In this document: one piece after another, positions 24,201 to 35,404 of the stretch
How positions within the stretch are numbered: position 1 is the stretch's first letter
Layout: every line of letters starts with the position of its first letter
Assembly: GCA_951799425.1 (NCBI GenBank)
Contig: OX637396.1
Span: forward strand, 35,890,701-35,954,700
DNA: 64,000 nucleotides
Source of the DNA: Ilex aquifolium
Lineage: Eukaryota > Streptophyta > Magnoliopsida > Aquifoliales > Aquifoliaceae
Reading direction: 5' to 3'
The notes under the pieces: model-generated
Databases searched by the model: none
Seen by the model: the letters and a program-made list of their open reading frames with translations, nothing else
Told to the model about the DNA's origin: nothing
Position numbers and translations under genes: made by a program

Positions 24201-24408
24201 CCACCAGACACAGATTCACATTTTTGTCCCTTATTTGCTGAGTCTCTGCATCGTTGAGCGCTGCTTGAATGGTCCTCAGCACGTTGCGCAATTTTGTCAC
24301 CTGGGTAAGAATTCCCTGGCTGCGAACAAATTTCAACAGATCAAGAGAGGCCAATCTCTCAAACAAAATGGTTATTACAGCACTTAGGACAATTTCTATG
24401 ATAGGCAT
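24201..24408 (-). pseudogene. NLR relic: N-terminal coiled-coil fragment
   Basis: From the ATG at 24408 the frame reads MPIIEIVLSAVITILFERLA ... SQGILTQVTKLRNVLRTIQA ... LNDAETQQIRDKNVNL, clearly related to the first 67 residues of the intact CNL (MAIIEVFLGAFLSVLFDRLA). Homology ends at about 24209 and no NB-ARC follows, so only about a fifth of the Rx_N/NB region is left. The sequence 5' of the ATG (24430-24500) also matches the upstream regions of the two larger copies. It is more diverged than those two are from each other, so it is an older duplicate. Confidence 0.85.
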
Positions 24409-24429
24409 TGTTTTGTAGTTTAGCAAATC

Positions 24430-25330
24430 TCGGAAGGATGGGAATTGTTAGTGGTTTGTGCAAGGTCTTAGTTGGGTCACTGGTTTTTCATATGTTTGAC
24501 AGGGACATAAACATAGAAAACGCAGTTGTCCGCATCAATGAATATTTTATGTAGGATTTGTTGGCTGTTTTTGTGTATCAAATGAAATATTTAAAGACAA
24601 AATGCAAATGTAAGAACTTCTTTGGTAACTATTTATTTGAGATTAAGTTACGAACTCAAGAAGACTAGTTACAATTCAATAGGATTAAGTTACATTTCTT
24701 AAAAAAAAAGTTAAGATTAATCCTAATCCTAATCTTATATTATAGTAAAACTCACAAAATTTAGTTATAATCCCACCCTTATTTTGTAATAATTTCTAAT
24801 AACATATTGAAAAATGTGTCTCGATACCTTAGTCTTACCCGCAGAAAAGATGATACCGTAAAATAGTCAAGTTACTTGGGCTCAGGCTCAGCTCATTTTC
24901 TAAACAAGTCGAGCTTGAATAATTTTTTAATCTCGTTTAGAAAAACGAGTTCAGCAAGCTCGGGCTCAAGTCCTCAAAACTCAACTCGATTAACACTCCT
25001 ACTTAAAATCAAGTAATTTTAATAAATGATATTATAATCTAATTAATCTACCATATAAGCATTAGAATAAGCACCCAAAGATGAAGCCGGCCTTAGGGCT
25101 AGGCCTCTACGTTGGCTCCCTTGGACTCCCTACTAAAATCAAAGGCCTTCGACTTCAATCCGAGTTTTTTTTTAACTTACTCGATTCACCAGAGCACAAG
25201 TTGGGTAGAAAAACTTGAATGGGTTGAATTTTTAATCTTAATTCACTCAATTTTTAACCCTTCAGTAAAAATTCTTTCATCGAGATATCTAATAATTTGA
25301 ATCTGTTAATTCTTTAGTTTAATAAATAAA
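24430..25330. other. Intergenic with a GAGC-rich MITE fragment
   Basis: 24885-25010 contains 'gctcaggctcagctc ... ctcgattaacactcct', a relic of the GAGC-rich hAT MITE family. 25020-25330 is duplicated at 61200-61510. No gene. Confidence 0.5.
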
Positions 25331-25334
25331 ATTT

Positions 25335-26608
25335 GGATATAGATTAATTTGCTAAAAATGGACCCAGAAGGATTGAAATAGTCTAGATGAGGATCATATA
25401 TAAACAAATCTAATTGAAATATTCTCCGTTCAATTAGAACCTAATCTATTGATCGTCTTGCCTAGACTAGGTTGAGAAGACCATTATAGGGTCTTTCTTA
25501 ATTATATCTTTGAAAGGGATAAAAGTATAAATAATCCAATTGTCTATCTCAATGAGCTGTACTTATAAATATTTTATAAAAGATGCCATAGAGGTTGTTT
25601 GTATGTGGAATGGACAAAAGAAAAGAGTAGCAAGAAAGGAGTGAATGGGCCAGATCTAAATTCTTGAAAAAAAAATTTATATTTTGACCCTTTTAACTAT
25701 ATCTTTTATCTTACATTATTCCCCCAACTATTACGTTTCTCATATTTCACCTCCAATTGTGAGTGTTGATTACACATTACCACACTCATAAACATTAGAA
25801 TGTATATATATTGCTCCATACATGGAAATTTTTCGTACAAACAATGACCAAAGTTTGGTCGGTGTAAAATCAATATAAATAATTGAGGGCTAATATATGA
25901 AAGTCAATAGCTAAGGGAATGATTAATTTGCTAACTATAAGCTTGGAAGGATTAAAACAGTTCAGATGAGGATCATATCTAAATGGGATATTCTTCGCTC
26001 AATCAAAACCTAATCTCTTCATTGCCCTACATAGACCAAGTTGAAAAAAAACCATCATAGGGTCTTTTTTAATTATATATTTGAAAGGGACAAAAACATA
26101 AATAATTCAATTATCTTCATCAATGAAGTGTACTTATAAATATTTTATGGAAGATGTCATAGAGGTTGTTTGTATGTGGAATGGACAAAAGAAAAGAGTA
26201 GCAAGAAAGGAGAGAATGGGCCAGATGTTAACTAAATTCTTGAAAAAAAAATTATATTTTGACCCCTTTAACTATATCTTTTATCTAATATTATCCCCTC
26301 AACTATTACGTATCTCATATTTCACCTCCAATTTTGAGTGTTGATTACACATTACCACACTCATATACATTAGAATGTATATATATTGCTCCATTCATGG
26401 AAATTTTCCGTACAAACAATGACCAAAGTTTGGTCTGTGTAAAATCAATATAAATAATTGAGGGCTAATATATGAAAGTCAATAGCTAAGGGAAAGATTA
26501 ATTTGCTAACTATAAGCTTGGAAGGATTAAAATAGTTTAGATGAGGATCATATCTAAATGGATCTAATTGGTGCTCAATCAAAACCTAATCTATTCATCG
26601 CCCTACTT
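25335..26608. repeat. Tandem repeat, unit about 580 bp, two copies plus a partial
   Basis: A block beginning 'ttaatttgctaa' and containing 'gaggttgtttgtatgtggaa' recurs at about 25340, 25920 and (partial) 26490 with only scattered changes. The same array is found at 61520-64000. It has no conserved open frame. The repeat predates the NLR segmental duplication, because both sides carry it in the same position relative to the NLR. Confidence 0.85.
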
Positions 26609-26619
26609 GGGCGAATGAG

Positions 26620-27530
26620 GATGCAGTTCACCGACAACACAACCATACTTAAGCTCAAATAATTACTGTAAACAATCCCCATTAATTATTCCAAAAAACA
26701 TCAAAACCCAAGGAAAAGAATCCAATGAAAAATCAATGGTAGATATTAGCAACAAATCAACACCAAACACTTCACGGGGGTAGATGGTGGAGGAAATGGA
26801 TCTCTGTGGAGTGTTTATGGTAGACGGTGGGGTTGGGTTTGTGGCAGAAGGCGGTGACAGAGCTGGGGCAAAGGTGGGAGTGGAAAAGACAGAGAGAGGG
26901 AGATATCTGGCGTTCCTTGCAGCGGACTTGCTGGCTGTCGGCATTGCTGGAGACCCCAGCGACCTTCTCTCTCTCTCTCCCCAATAAACCAGATCCTTTC
27001 AGACATTTTCTCAAACAACAAGCCCAAAAAATTGAAATTGGAAAATAGAAAGCAAACTCAATTGTGCTAACAGCTTGAAAAACATAGTCACTGCGATTGT
27101 GCTACTCGATCATAATTTGGGAGTGGAGGGGGAGGAGTATTCCTTTCTCTGTGTGTGTGTGAAGCATGGGACGGAGAGAGGGGAGGGTGCATGTGTGCAG
27201 AGAGAGAGAGAGAGAAAGACTATGAGAAATGGTGGAAGGTTTGAGGGTGGGGGGTTTGGGGGAGAGAATATGGGGGAGGGGGTGTCTGTATGCGAAGCAT
27301 GGGATGGGGAAAAGATAGGGGGGGAGGGGAGGGGAGGGCAATACCTTGGTGGTGGCGCTGTGGCTCTGGCGAGGGTGCTGTGGCGCTTCGTGCGTCAATG
27401 GCGAGATAGAGATGCAGAATCTGCGAGAGGGAGTGTGTGTGTGATGGTGTGCTGGGTGGGGGAGAGAGAGAGAGAGAGAGAGACGGTGAGAAATGGATGT
27501 AATGGGTGTGGTGAGATGGTTTTTTTTTGG
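26620..27530. other. Simple-sequence-rich region, no recognised gene
   Basis: Contains (AG)n at 26960-26980, 27200-27215 and 27460-27482, and (GT)n at 27150-27162, with G-rich plus-strand sequence. Long frames are open on both strands (27075-27572 plus, 27102-27545 minus) but they encode low-complexity Arg/Glu/Gly or Ser/Leu/His/Pro strings. It looks like leader or UTR sequence of an unidentified gene or element. Confidence 0.4.
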
Positions 27531-27574
27531 GAAAATTTCAATCACATCCCTCTTAATTTATTATATTTTTAAAG

Positions 27575-27745
27575 TAATTCTATATATTCTAAATTTGTAT
27601 CCCAAATGTGCATCCCAAATCAATAAGGATGATTGGATCAGTGGGTCCCAATTTAAAAAGTTGGTGAGACTCACTCATCCAATGATTCCCATTCATTTGA
27701 GATGCACATTTGGGATACAAATTTGAGATATAAATCATTGCTCAT
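27575..27745. mobile_element. Palindromic MITE
   Basis: 'aaatttgtatcccaaatg' on the left is mirrored by 'catttgggatacaaattt' on the right, with inner arms 'gattggatca-tggg' and 'cactcatccaatg' also complementary. It interrupts the left arm of the outer TIR element. Confidence 0.65.
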
Positions 27746-27804
27746 ATTTTTATGGACACATTCTCTATTATCAAAAACATCAATGACATTCTTTTTAGTT
27801 TATA

Positions 27805-27933
27805 GGGTAAACAACATAAATGCCCCTCGAACTTTAGTGTCCGTTTTAAATTAGCCCCTGAACATTCAATTGTACCAATTTAGCCCTTATACTTTTACAT
27901 CTGTACCAATCAACTCAATCTGTCTATTTCAGA
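27805..27933 (+). repeat. MULE left TIR, outer part
   Basis: Inverted copy of 34293 down to about 34165. It resumes at 29124-29232 after the hAT-like insertion. Confidence 0.9.
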
Positions 27934-29115
27934 TAGGGCTGTTAATCGAACTGAGCTACTCGAGCTCGGCTTGAGTTCGGCTCGTTTTGGGCTCGTTCGA
28001 GCTCGTTCGAATATAGTAAACAAGCCAAGTATGAACACAATTTTAGGCTTGTTTATAAACGAGCCGAGCTCAAGCTCGAATTCGAGCAGCTTGACAAGCT
28101 TGATTAAGCTTGATATATTTTACCTAGTTTTCATAGTATTTTTTAGTGGTTCAATCATAGCCGTCCATTCCAAATAGAGATCCAATGGTGAGGACAACAC
28201 ATATATAGTCTAACCCTAATACACCCCACCCAAATCTAAAACGCCGTTCTCCTCCATTCCAATCCAAGACTCTGGCCTAGTCGTCTACCTCAACTCCCAC
28301 TCATAGCCGAACAAATCAGACCGGTTCCCTTCCAACGGACTCTCTGTATCTCTCTCTCTCTCTCACTCGAAGCCCTATTCGCCTGCATATTCTCTCTCCG
28401 ACTGTTGTGTGGGTGTCAAATTTTTTGCTTTTAAATCCGTTTGTTTATAAATCCCGTGAGACACGCAAAAGTCACATTATCACCACCTCCACCTCCACCA
28501 TCCCCTTACCTCTCTCTCTCTCTAAGATCGGAGTTATGTTAATTTGCAATGGCTACTGCTACATTGAGCCCGACCGATACCGAGAAGCTCTCGAAGCTCA
28601 AATCTGCGGCTGGTAGTCTCAATCAAATCAGGCAAGTGTTGATGATTCTAATTCTCTTCATTTTTGACGTTTTTGCTTTGCTTTGGTTCCCTATGCTACT
28701 TTTTGGTGCACCTTTAGGCATTTCATCACGGATCTGAATGTCACTGCATATTAGTTGATTTTGTTTTGGTCTTGTGATTTGCAGTGATAATGAGAAATCT
28801 GAATTATGAATTTGTTATGTTGTGTTAATTTGGTATGTTGTGTGTTAAGTGGTGTAGAATTTTGTTAAAATTCAAGCCTATTGCAAGCCTAATCTTTGGT
28901 CAAGCTTATATGAGCTTGAGCTCGGATTCGAGCTTGTTAACAGATAACAAGCCTAATCAAGCCGAGCTTGAACCTTTTATTTTTTAGTCAAGCCGAGCTC
29001 GAGCTAAAAAAAAAGCTTGATGGTCGAGCTCAAGCCGAGCTTGAACATCCCTAAATTGTCAAGCCGAGCTTGAGCATGGTGATGCTCATCGAGCTTGGCT
29101 CGATTAACACCCCTA
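27934..29115. mobile_element. hAT-like non-autonomous element carrying host gene sequence
   Basis: Ends TAGGGCTGTTAATCGA and TCGATTAACACCCCTA are inverted and fit the hAT terminal pattern. A perfect 8-bp target duplication ATTTCAGA lies at 27926-27933 and 29116-29123. Subterminal zones (27950-28110 and 28870-29100) are GAGC/AAGC-rich, as in the MITEs at 5064 and 8135. The centre (about 28150-28860) is different: it looks like a leader, first coding exon and intron start of a plant gene. No transposase. Confidence 0.88.
28549..28631 (+). pseudogene. Captured first exon of an unidentified host gene
   Basis: ATG at 28549 after a CT-rich leader ('tctctctctctc' near 28350 and 28510). It encodes MATATLSPTDTEKLSKLKSA followed by AGSLNQI, then CAG followed by GCAAGT, which fits a GC-AG intron donor. 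Beyond it the sequence is T-rich like an intron. I do not recognise the protein. The piece sits inside the hAT-like element, so it was probably carried in by it (transduplication). Confidence 0.55.
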
Positions 29116-29257
29116 ATTTCAGACGTTAAAACTAACGGCATGCCAGGAAATTGTCAGGTACTAAGGGCTTAATGGATATTATACTCAATGGATGTGGGTT
29201 TTGGCGCCAAACGTCTCCCCCTTTCCCTCCTCCTGTTGCTCTGTTGTTGCAATATAA

Positions 29258-29851
29258 ATGTGCATCTTCTTTGTATGGCATGATTGGCAGACGATAGAGG
29301 GAGAAAATGGGCTGTGCAGCAAGGGCATTGTAGAAGCATTGGATTCAACTGTGATAGAAGCCATGGATGTGTCTTGTAACTGCGGCACTATGGCAGTGTT
29401 GAAGATCTCATGGACGAATCAAAATCCAGGAATGAGGTTTTATACCTGTGGCAAATCCATGGTAACTTTCATATATGTTTTTTAAATGAAAGTGTTTCTC
29501 TTATCTTGTTTCTCTTACCTGTGGTAAATAAGAAATTGTTTCTCTTATTTTGCTTTATCACAAAATTTTTAAAAGTGTTTCTCTTATAATTCAAATTTCA
29601 TTTAGGGTGGGAGATGTGGTTTCTTTGTTTGGTGTGATCCGCCTATGTGCCTTCATGCGCGCCAGATAATTCCAGGATTTATAAACCGCATTTCGACAGT
29701 AGAAAACCAGTTGAGGAGAAGGAGAAGACGAGAGATTTGTTTGTGGATAGTGCTGATAATTTCATGGTTGTTGATGTGGCTTATGTGGAGCAGCAATCAT
29801 GAAGATGTAGTAAAGAATCCATCTACTCAAAATGCACTGGGTACTGGGTGA
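29258..29851 (+). CDS. MULE-borne GRF-type zinc-finger protein with C-terminal membrane segment
   Basis: Two exons, 29258-29461 and 29606-29851, joined by a GT-AG intron (donor ATG/GTAACT, acceptor TTTAG). The product has CNCG ... WTNQNPGMRFYTCGK in exon 1 and GGRCGFFVWCDPPMC in exon 2, together the Cys-rich pattern of a GRF zinc finger (CxCG, aromatic and basic core, C, CxFFxWxD). Then comes a basic RRRRRR patch and a hydrophobic stretch ICLWIVLIISWLLMWLMW, a likely membrane anchor, and a short tail to the stop at 29849. The start could be 29258 or the ATG at 29363 (MDVSCNCG), which gives the usual short N-terminus. The frame is open across the splice. It lies just inside the left TIR and converges on the transposase. 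The role in the element is unknown. Confidence 0.72.
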
Positions 29852-30147
29852 TAAATTACACTAATTTGGGCACCAAAGTAGTACTGATGGTTGTTCAACA
29901 GTGGCTGTAAATTGTATTGTACTGATGCCTCTTGTACTGATGGTTTTTATTGTAATCATGTTGTGTAATGCTTTTGGTCATGCAACTTGTTTTGGTTTTT
30001 GATTATTTCAATGGAATCTATTGTAATGAAGATGTTGTAATGAATATGTAATGAAAATGTTGTGTAATGCTTTTGGTAATTACTTATAAATGAAACATCA
30101 TTACAAGGATGTGTTCACAATGCACTGGCCTAACAAAAAACACAGGC

Positions 30148-30345
30148 ATAATCCTATACAAAACATCACTGTGATGACAAAATGCTCAGGTATAATCCTA
30201 TACAAAACATCACTGTGATGACAAAATGCCCTGTTATAATCCTATATAAAACATCACTGTGATGACAAAATGCCCTGGTGTAATCCTATACAAAACATCA
30301 CTTTGATGACATACTGCACTGACATAATCCTATACAAAAGACATC
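30148..30345. repeat. 44-bp tandem repeat, about 4.5 copies
   Basis: Unit begins 'tataatcctatacaaaacat' and continues 'cactgtgatgacaaaatg'. Copies differ by a few bases. Located in the spacer between the two convergent MULE genes. Confidence 0.85.
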
Positions 30346-30470
30346 CAAATGCTAAACCTATGAAACGAAGTTTTCTTGTTTCTCATTGCCTCAACTTCTT
30401 GTTGCAGTGATGATACTGACTTTGATTTTCCTGGCCTTACAAAAAAACGACCATGAGCTGCTGAGTGTGA

Positions 30471-33400
30471 TCAGGAAAAGGTAGAACTTGCTGGTTGTGA
30501 ATTTGATGTGACAGTGGCTGGGGCTGAGCTCCTAGTTGTTGGCCTTGATGGTTGTGATTGAGATTTGGCAGTGACTGAGACTGAGCTCCTAGTTGTTGGC
30601 CTTGGTGGTTGTGGTTGACCTGTGGCAGTGACTGAGAATGAGTTCCTAGTTGTTGGCCTTGGTGGTTGTGGTTGAGCTGTGGTAGTGACTGAGAATGAGC
30701 TCCTAGTTGTTGGCCTTGGTGGTTGTGATTGAGCTGTGACAGTGGCTGAGACTGAGGCTGGTCTTGGAGGATTGAATTGTTTTCCACTTCCTTTGAACCT
30801 TCTTACCTGAAGTGCATTAAAACAACTTGTATTAAAACAATTTTTTTTTTACCATATGCTTAATACCATAACTATGTAATACAAAAAACTCACTGGCAAT
30901 TTATTCCTTCTATGACCAGTTGATGTCTGTTGATTTTGCTGATGATGTTCATTCTGATGTCCTTGATGATTCTCTTCATTCTACTGTCCTTGTTGATTCT
31001 GTTCAGCTTGCTGATCCATATGTGGAGCTTGTTGATCCATAAGTGGAGCTTGCTGAGTATTCATTTTACAACTTCTTTTGTTGTGGCTTGTATTCCCACA
31101 TTTGGTGCATGTCATCTTAACCCTTCTCTTACCCAATTTTCCAACTTTGGGAGGCTCATGTTGATCCCTTTTTCTTGCCTTTTTTGGTCTACCTGGTTGC
31201 ACATGGACAATTGGTGGGTCTAATGGAATTTTCCCTGTCTGAGGCCACATATCAGGGCCATTAATAGGCTGCAACACATGACTGTAGGTTTCCAAATATT
31301 TGTCTCTCTTGAAATAATCATGCACATACATGTGTAGGTCACCATCATTGTAGTGAATCGCAGACACACCATGAGCACATGGAATCCCAGTTAAATCCCA
31401 TTTCCTGCAAGTGCAACTTCTATCCCTCACATTCACTGTAAATTGTGACCCATTAGAACACGACACTTGGAAACTTGACACACCATTGAACCTGGGTCTA
31501 CATGTCATAGACTCTGCAATCACTTTCTCTAACCTTTGTCTAACAGCTGGGCAATTAGGTCCAGCCAACCTAAGCATAATTTCTCTCCTCCTCACTATCA
31601 TATCCATCAAGAGGTTCCTAATAGTTTCTAACATGGTAATGATAGACTTATCTCTTGCTTCTAGAATGAATGCATTAAATGATTCATCATGGTTATTCAG
31701 TAAGTAATCATACTTAGAAATAGTAGAGAAATGTGATCTAGCCCAGTGCTGTGGGTGTACAGATGTGGCTAGCCAATCAAAAGCAGTAACACTCTCATTT
31801 TTTAGGACATCCATTGCCTTCCTAAAATACTCCACTGTGGTAGCACTAGCACAATTCCACATCATATCTCTAAGCAACTTTCCTTTATGTTGTTTTTTGA
31901 AATTGTTGTGTATATGTTTAAGACAAAATCTATGCTCACAATTTGGTAACAATGTGGCCATAGCATTGCCAAGTCCCTAAAATAGACAAACATATACATA
32001 TTCAGTAAATGAAATTGAAAAAAAAAGTTAGATGTCAAATGAAATTCAGTAAACATCATACCTTTTGTTGGTCAGACATAAATGTCCAATGAAATTGATT
32101 AATCATATTCAGATTATCACATAGCAGCTCCATAAACCATTTCCATGTGTCAGTGCACTCGTTCTCCACGACTGCATATGCTATAGGCCAAAATCCATTG
32201 TTTGCGTCTATCCCGATTGCTGTTAGTAGTTGACCAGGGTATGTACCCGTCAGGAAACAACCATCTATGCAAATGAAAGGTCTGCATCCTACCAAAAACC
32301 CATCTTTCAATGGTCCCAGGCAGCAGTAAATCCTCTTAAACCTTTTATTTTCACTCCCAAGGTTGTTTTCTTCATAATCAATTACTAATGTTGACACTGG
32401 GTGTGTTCTTTTGATCTCTTCACAATAATCCCATAACTTACTGTATTGTGCCTTCTCACCACCTTCAATTACATCTTTAGCAGTTTTTTTGGCTCTGAAA
32501 ACCACATTTTTTGAAACACCCACACTATAATCATCTTCCACAGCTTCCCTAAAGGATTGTAATGGCCATCCAGAATTAGATCTAAGCTTATTCCTGTATG
32601 TTTCAGATAACCAATTTGCTGTTACATGTCTATTACGCCAGGCCCAATTGCAGTTTCTGGCGCACATCATTAAAGGTCTTGATTTGTATTGTACTGCTAC
32701 CTTGCATCTTTGAGGCAAAAATCATCCATTCGCATGGTGGCTTGCATTTGGCCCTCACCCTATGTTTCTCATTCCTAATAAACCTTATGTATTTCCTCTT
32801 CCAAATGGCATAATTCTTAATAGCTTCCTTGAATTGTTTGGTCGAGGCAAATACCATTCCCAGCTTGAATTCAGGTTTCCTCATGTCTGTTAATGGCCTA
32901 AAATCTGGATATCTCATCTTCGCAGTATCCAACTCATCATCATCATCATCATCATCAGATGAACTATGCAAATACTGAAGTTCATCTGATGCAGCATTGT
33001 CAGATATGACATCATTCTCATTGCCATTAATCTCAGTATTCATATTGCTCTGCCCCACACCTTTATCCCTCAATCCACGCAATTCAGCTTCATTATCCAC
33101 ATAAGTATCAAACAAGTAGTCATCATTTTGTCCATCACTGTTAGAGAAATCCTCATAATTTGATGTATCTGAGTCACATGCATCAGAATTTTCCTCATTT
33201 TCTGAATCCTTGCCATCATCTGCAATGTCACATTCTGTATTGGGGATATACTCATCTTCATTCGGTGTGTCGTGTTCTAGGTATACTTCAATTACCCTGA
33301 TATTTGGAACCCACTCCAACATTGCTGATATATCATAATCACGCTTTAATACCGTCAACCCTTTTGTGAGATCCATATGTGGAACTTTATACTGATAACC

Positions 33401-33855
33401 AATAACCCATGTACACCCTAGTTCCTTTGCCATGTCACTTATCTCAGGGATGGAGATTAGGTCAGGATCACACCAATCAACATACCTAATATACCCACCC
33501 TTATATACCATCAGAGGCATGCACTCAAATTTTTCACTATAATGCAACTCTATGGTGAATAACGTTGAGTTCACACCTATGCAAAAAGTTAGAAAGCATC
33601 TTCAATCATACCCAGTATATCCTATACCATAGAAAAAAAAAAACACAAGACAATTGCTTTGTCTCCCACTCAGATTAAGGAATATGGTAAAAAAACAACA
33701 AAATCCGTTCGAAACAAGAGCTTGTAAAATATTAAACCAGTTCAAAACAAAACCCAACATCTTCTACACTTTTCATATCCAATAACTGTATAAACAACTA
33801 ATTTTACCACTTTCACACGTACAAATGAATTAAAAATTTCACACTTACCATACAT
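30471..33855 (-). pseudogene. MuDR-type MULE transposase, frameshifted
   Basis: Minus-strand gene with recognisable introns: a short first exon with ATG at 33855 (donor GTAAGT, intron 33577-33848), intron 31977-32061 (GTATGA...TTTAG) and intron 30807-30893 (GTGAGT...TTCAG). The order is an N-terminal plant-MULE region with an acidic Asp/Glu/Ser stretch, a MuDR DNA-binding region (FKLGMVFASTKQFKEAIKNY), the MULE DDE domain (FICIDGCFLTG and WTFMSDQQ carry the first two Asp), a SWIM zinc finger (CTCRKWDLTGIPCAH) and a CCHC knuckle (CTKCGNTSHNKRSCK). The C-terminal exon is a Pro/Ser/Thr/Gln repeat of 19 residues, four times, ending at 30471. Two lesions: a frameshift at about 32660-32675 between FND and ARNCNWAWRN, and an in-frame TAG at 30981-30983 after a QQGQ motif. 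Confidence 0.88.
30507..30737 (-). repeat. 57-bp coding tandem repeat in the transposase tail
   Basis: Four copies of a 57-bp unit (19 codons). The spliced frame gives a QPPRPTTRSSFSVT-like unit. A second frame (30437-30787) is also open and gives a Gln/His-rich unit, LNHNHQGQQLGAHSQSLPQ. Exon phase favours the Pro-rich frame. Confidence 0.8.
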
Positions 33856-34056
33856 TTGATCTAGATTAAAAGCGACATCCACTGGTCGAATTTCCCAAGG
33901 CATGTCTGCTTGATGAACACAAGCCCTCTTCTACAAACTGTAACTGGTTCTTCTCAATCGTCCTTGGAATGAATTTCTGCACATGATCTACAATGAATTT
34001 GTGGCAATGGATACAAATCGAATTTGGGGGAAGACGTTTGGTGAACTGTGATTCTC

Positions 34057-34293
34057 GAGGAAGGAAAGGGGGAGAAGTTTGGCGCCAAAACCCACATCCA
34101 TTGAGTATAATATCCATTAAGCCCTTAGTACCTGACAATTTCCTGACATGCCGTTAGTTTTAACGTTTGAAATAGACAGATTGAGTTGATTGGTACAGAT
34201 GTAAAAGTATAAGGGCTAAATTGGTACAATTGAATGTTCAGGGCCAATTTAAAACGGACACTAAAGTTCGAGGGGCATTTATGTTGTTTACCC
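34057..34293 (-). repeat. MULE right TIR
   Basis: Uninterrupted, about 237 bp. It gives the empty-site sequence for the hAT-like insertion in the left TIR ('ctatttcaaacg' here against 'atttcaga' duplicated there). Confidence 0.9.
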
Positions 34294-35166
34294 TAGTTTA
34301 TATTTAAACATCACTAACACCGATGACCATTAAACCACCATTTCTAACAAAAATAATTCATCTAAAATAACAAAAATGTCCTTACATAAACCCCAATTAA
34401 TTTTTTTACATAAAATTTTATTAAAATTTATTTGTCTACATATTAAAATTTGACTTGATTAAAATTTATTTTTCTATATTAAATTTTGAACCGATTAAAA
34501 TTCGATTCAAACAGATTAAATTTTAACTTTTTTACGTATTAAAATTTGAGTCTATTAAAAATTATATTTTATGTATTAAAATTAAAGCCGATTTGAGCTC
34601 TACCCGAGTTGTTAACACCGATTAAAATTCGTTTTTGAGTCAATTAAAATTTATATTTTTTTACTTATTAAAATTTGTGTCAATTAAAATTCGATTTATT
34701 AAAATTTGAGTCAATTAAAATTTATATTTTTATGTATTAAAATTTGGGCCGATTAAAATTTAATGCGAGTTAATTAAAATTTGATTTGAGTCGATTAAAA
34801 ATAATTTTTAATTGGCTCAAATAAAATTTTAATCGACTCAAATTTTAATACTTAAAAAATTTAATTTTTCATCTACTCAAATTTTAATACATAAAAAAAT
34901 AAATTTTAAGTAGCTCGAATCGAATTTTAATCGGCTCAAATTTTAATACATAAAAAAAAATAGAAAACAGATGGGGTCTCATTAAATATATGCTTATCTA
35001 GAGGGCGTGTGGATGAAGTTTGTCCTCAAATATATTATGGATAATTTAATAAAATTGCATTCTAGTTAATATTTTTAATTTGATAGGGGTGTCAGTGAGA
35101 ATTCAAAAAATAGAGGGGGTGTCTTTGAAGATATGGTAAACTAAAAGGGCTATAGCTGAAATTTTC

Positions 35167-35404
35167 CCCTTTTTTTTTTTGGGCGGGGATATACGGGAGA
35201 TAATTTTTTTTTTTTTAATGGTGGGATGTCTGAGTTAACTTATACGATTAATCTCTTCTTAGTCTGGTCAAAAACATGTCATTTATGTCGGGACTACGAT
35301 ATTTATAAGAATAATTCCTTCATAACCTAGTCCCAAAGGGTTACTAAAATTCGAATTCAGGAGATTTGAGTTTACAAATTATTCACGTTACCACTTATGT
35401 TATC
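35167..35404. other. Poly-T and AT-rich spacer
   Basis: T-runs at 35170-35180 and 35206-35216. No gene. Confidence 0.4.

Larger units (their letters stand above)
27805..34293. mobile_element. Mutator-like element (MULE) with two genes
   Basis: Long terminal inverted repeats of about 237 bp (right, 34057-34293; left, 27805-27933 plus 29124-29232, split by a later insertion) begin GGGTAAACAACATAAATG. A perfect 9-bp target duplication TAGTTTATA lies at 27796-27804 and 34294-34302. Inside are a GRF zinc-finger gene (plus) and a MuDR-type transposase (minus), convergent. The transposase has a frameshift and a stop, so this copy is probably immobile on its own. The TIRs still match closely, so it is not ancient. 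Confidence 0.92.
27531..35166. mobile_element. Outer TIR element hosting the MULE
   Basis: The left end GGGAAAATTTCAA (27531 on) is inverted relative to the right end TGAAATTTTCCC (to 35166). Both ends abut T-runs (T9 on the left, T11 on the right) that could hide a 9-bp target duplication. The remaining own sequence (27531-27574, 27746-27796, 34303-35166) is AT-rich and related to 1-755. The MULE and a small palindromic MITE are inserted in it. No own transposase remains. The boundaries are inferred. Confidence 0.5.

Noticed and set aside
27075-27572. 165-codon plus frame and 147-codon minus frame at 27102-27545
   Set aside because: Both are low-complexity readings of AG/CT and GT microsatellite-rich DNA.
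30437-30787. Gln/His-rich 116-codon frame
   Set aside because: The exon phase from the preceding GT-AG intron selects the overlapping Pro/Ser/Thr-rich frame ending at 30471.
33866-34138. 90-codon minus frame overlapping the MULE right TIR
   Set aside because: Mostly TIR sequence; the transposase first exon is read in a different frame with ATG at 33855.
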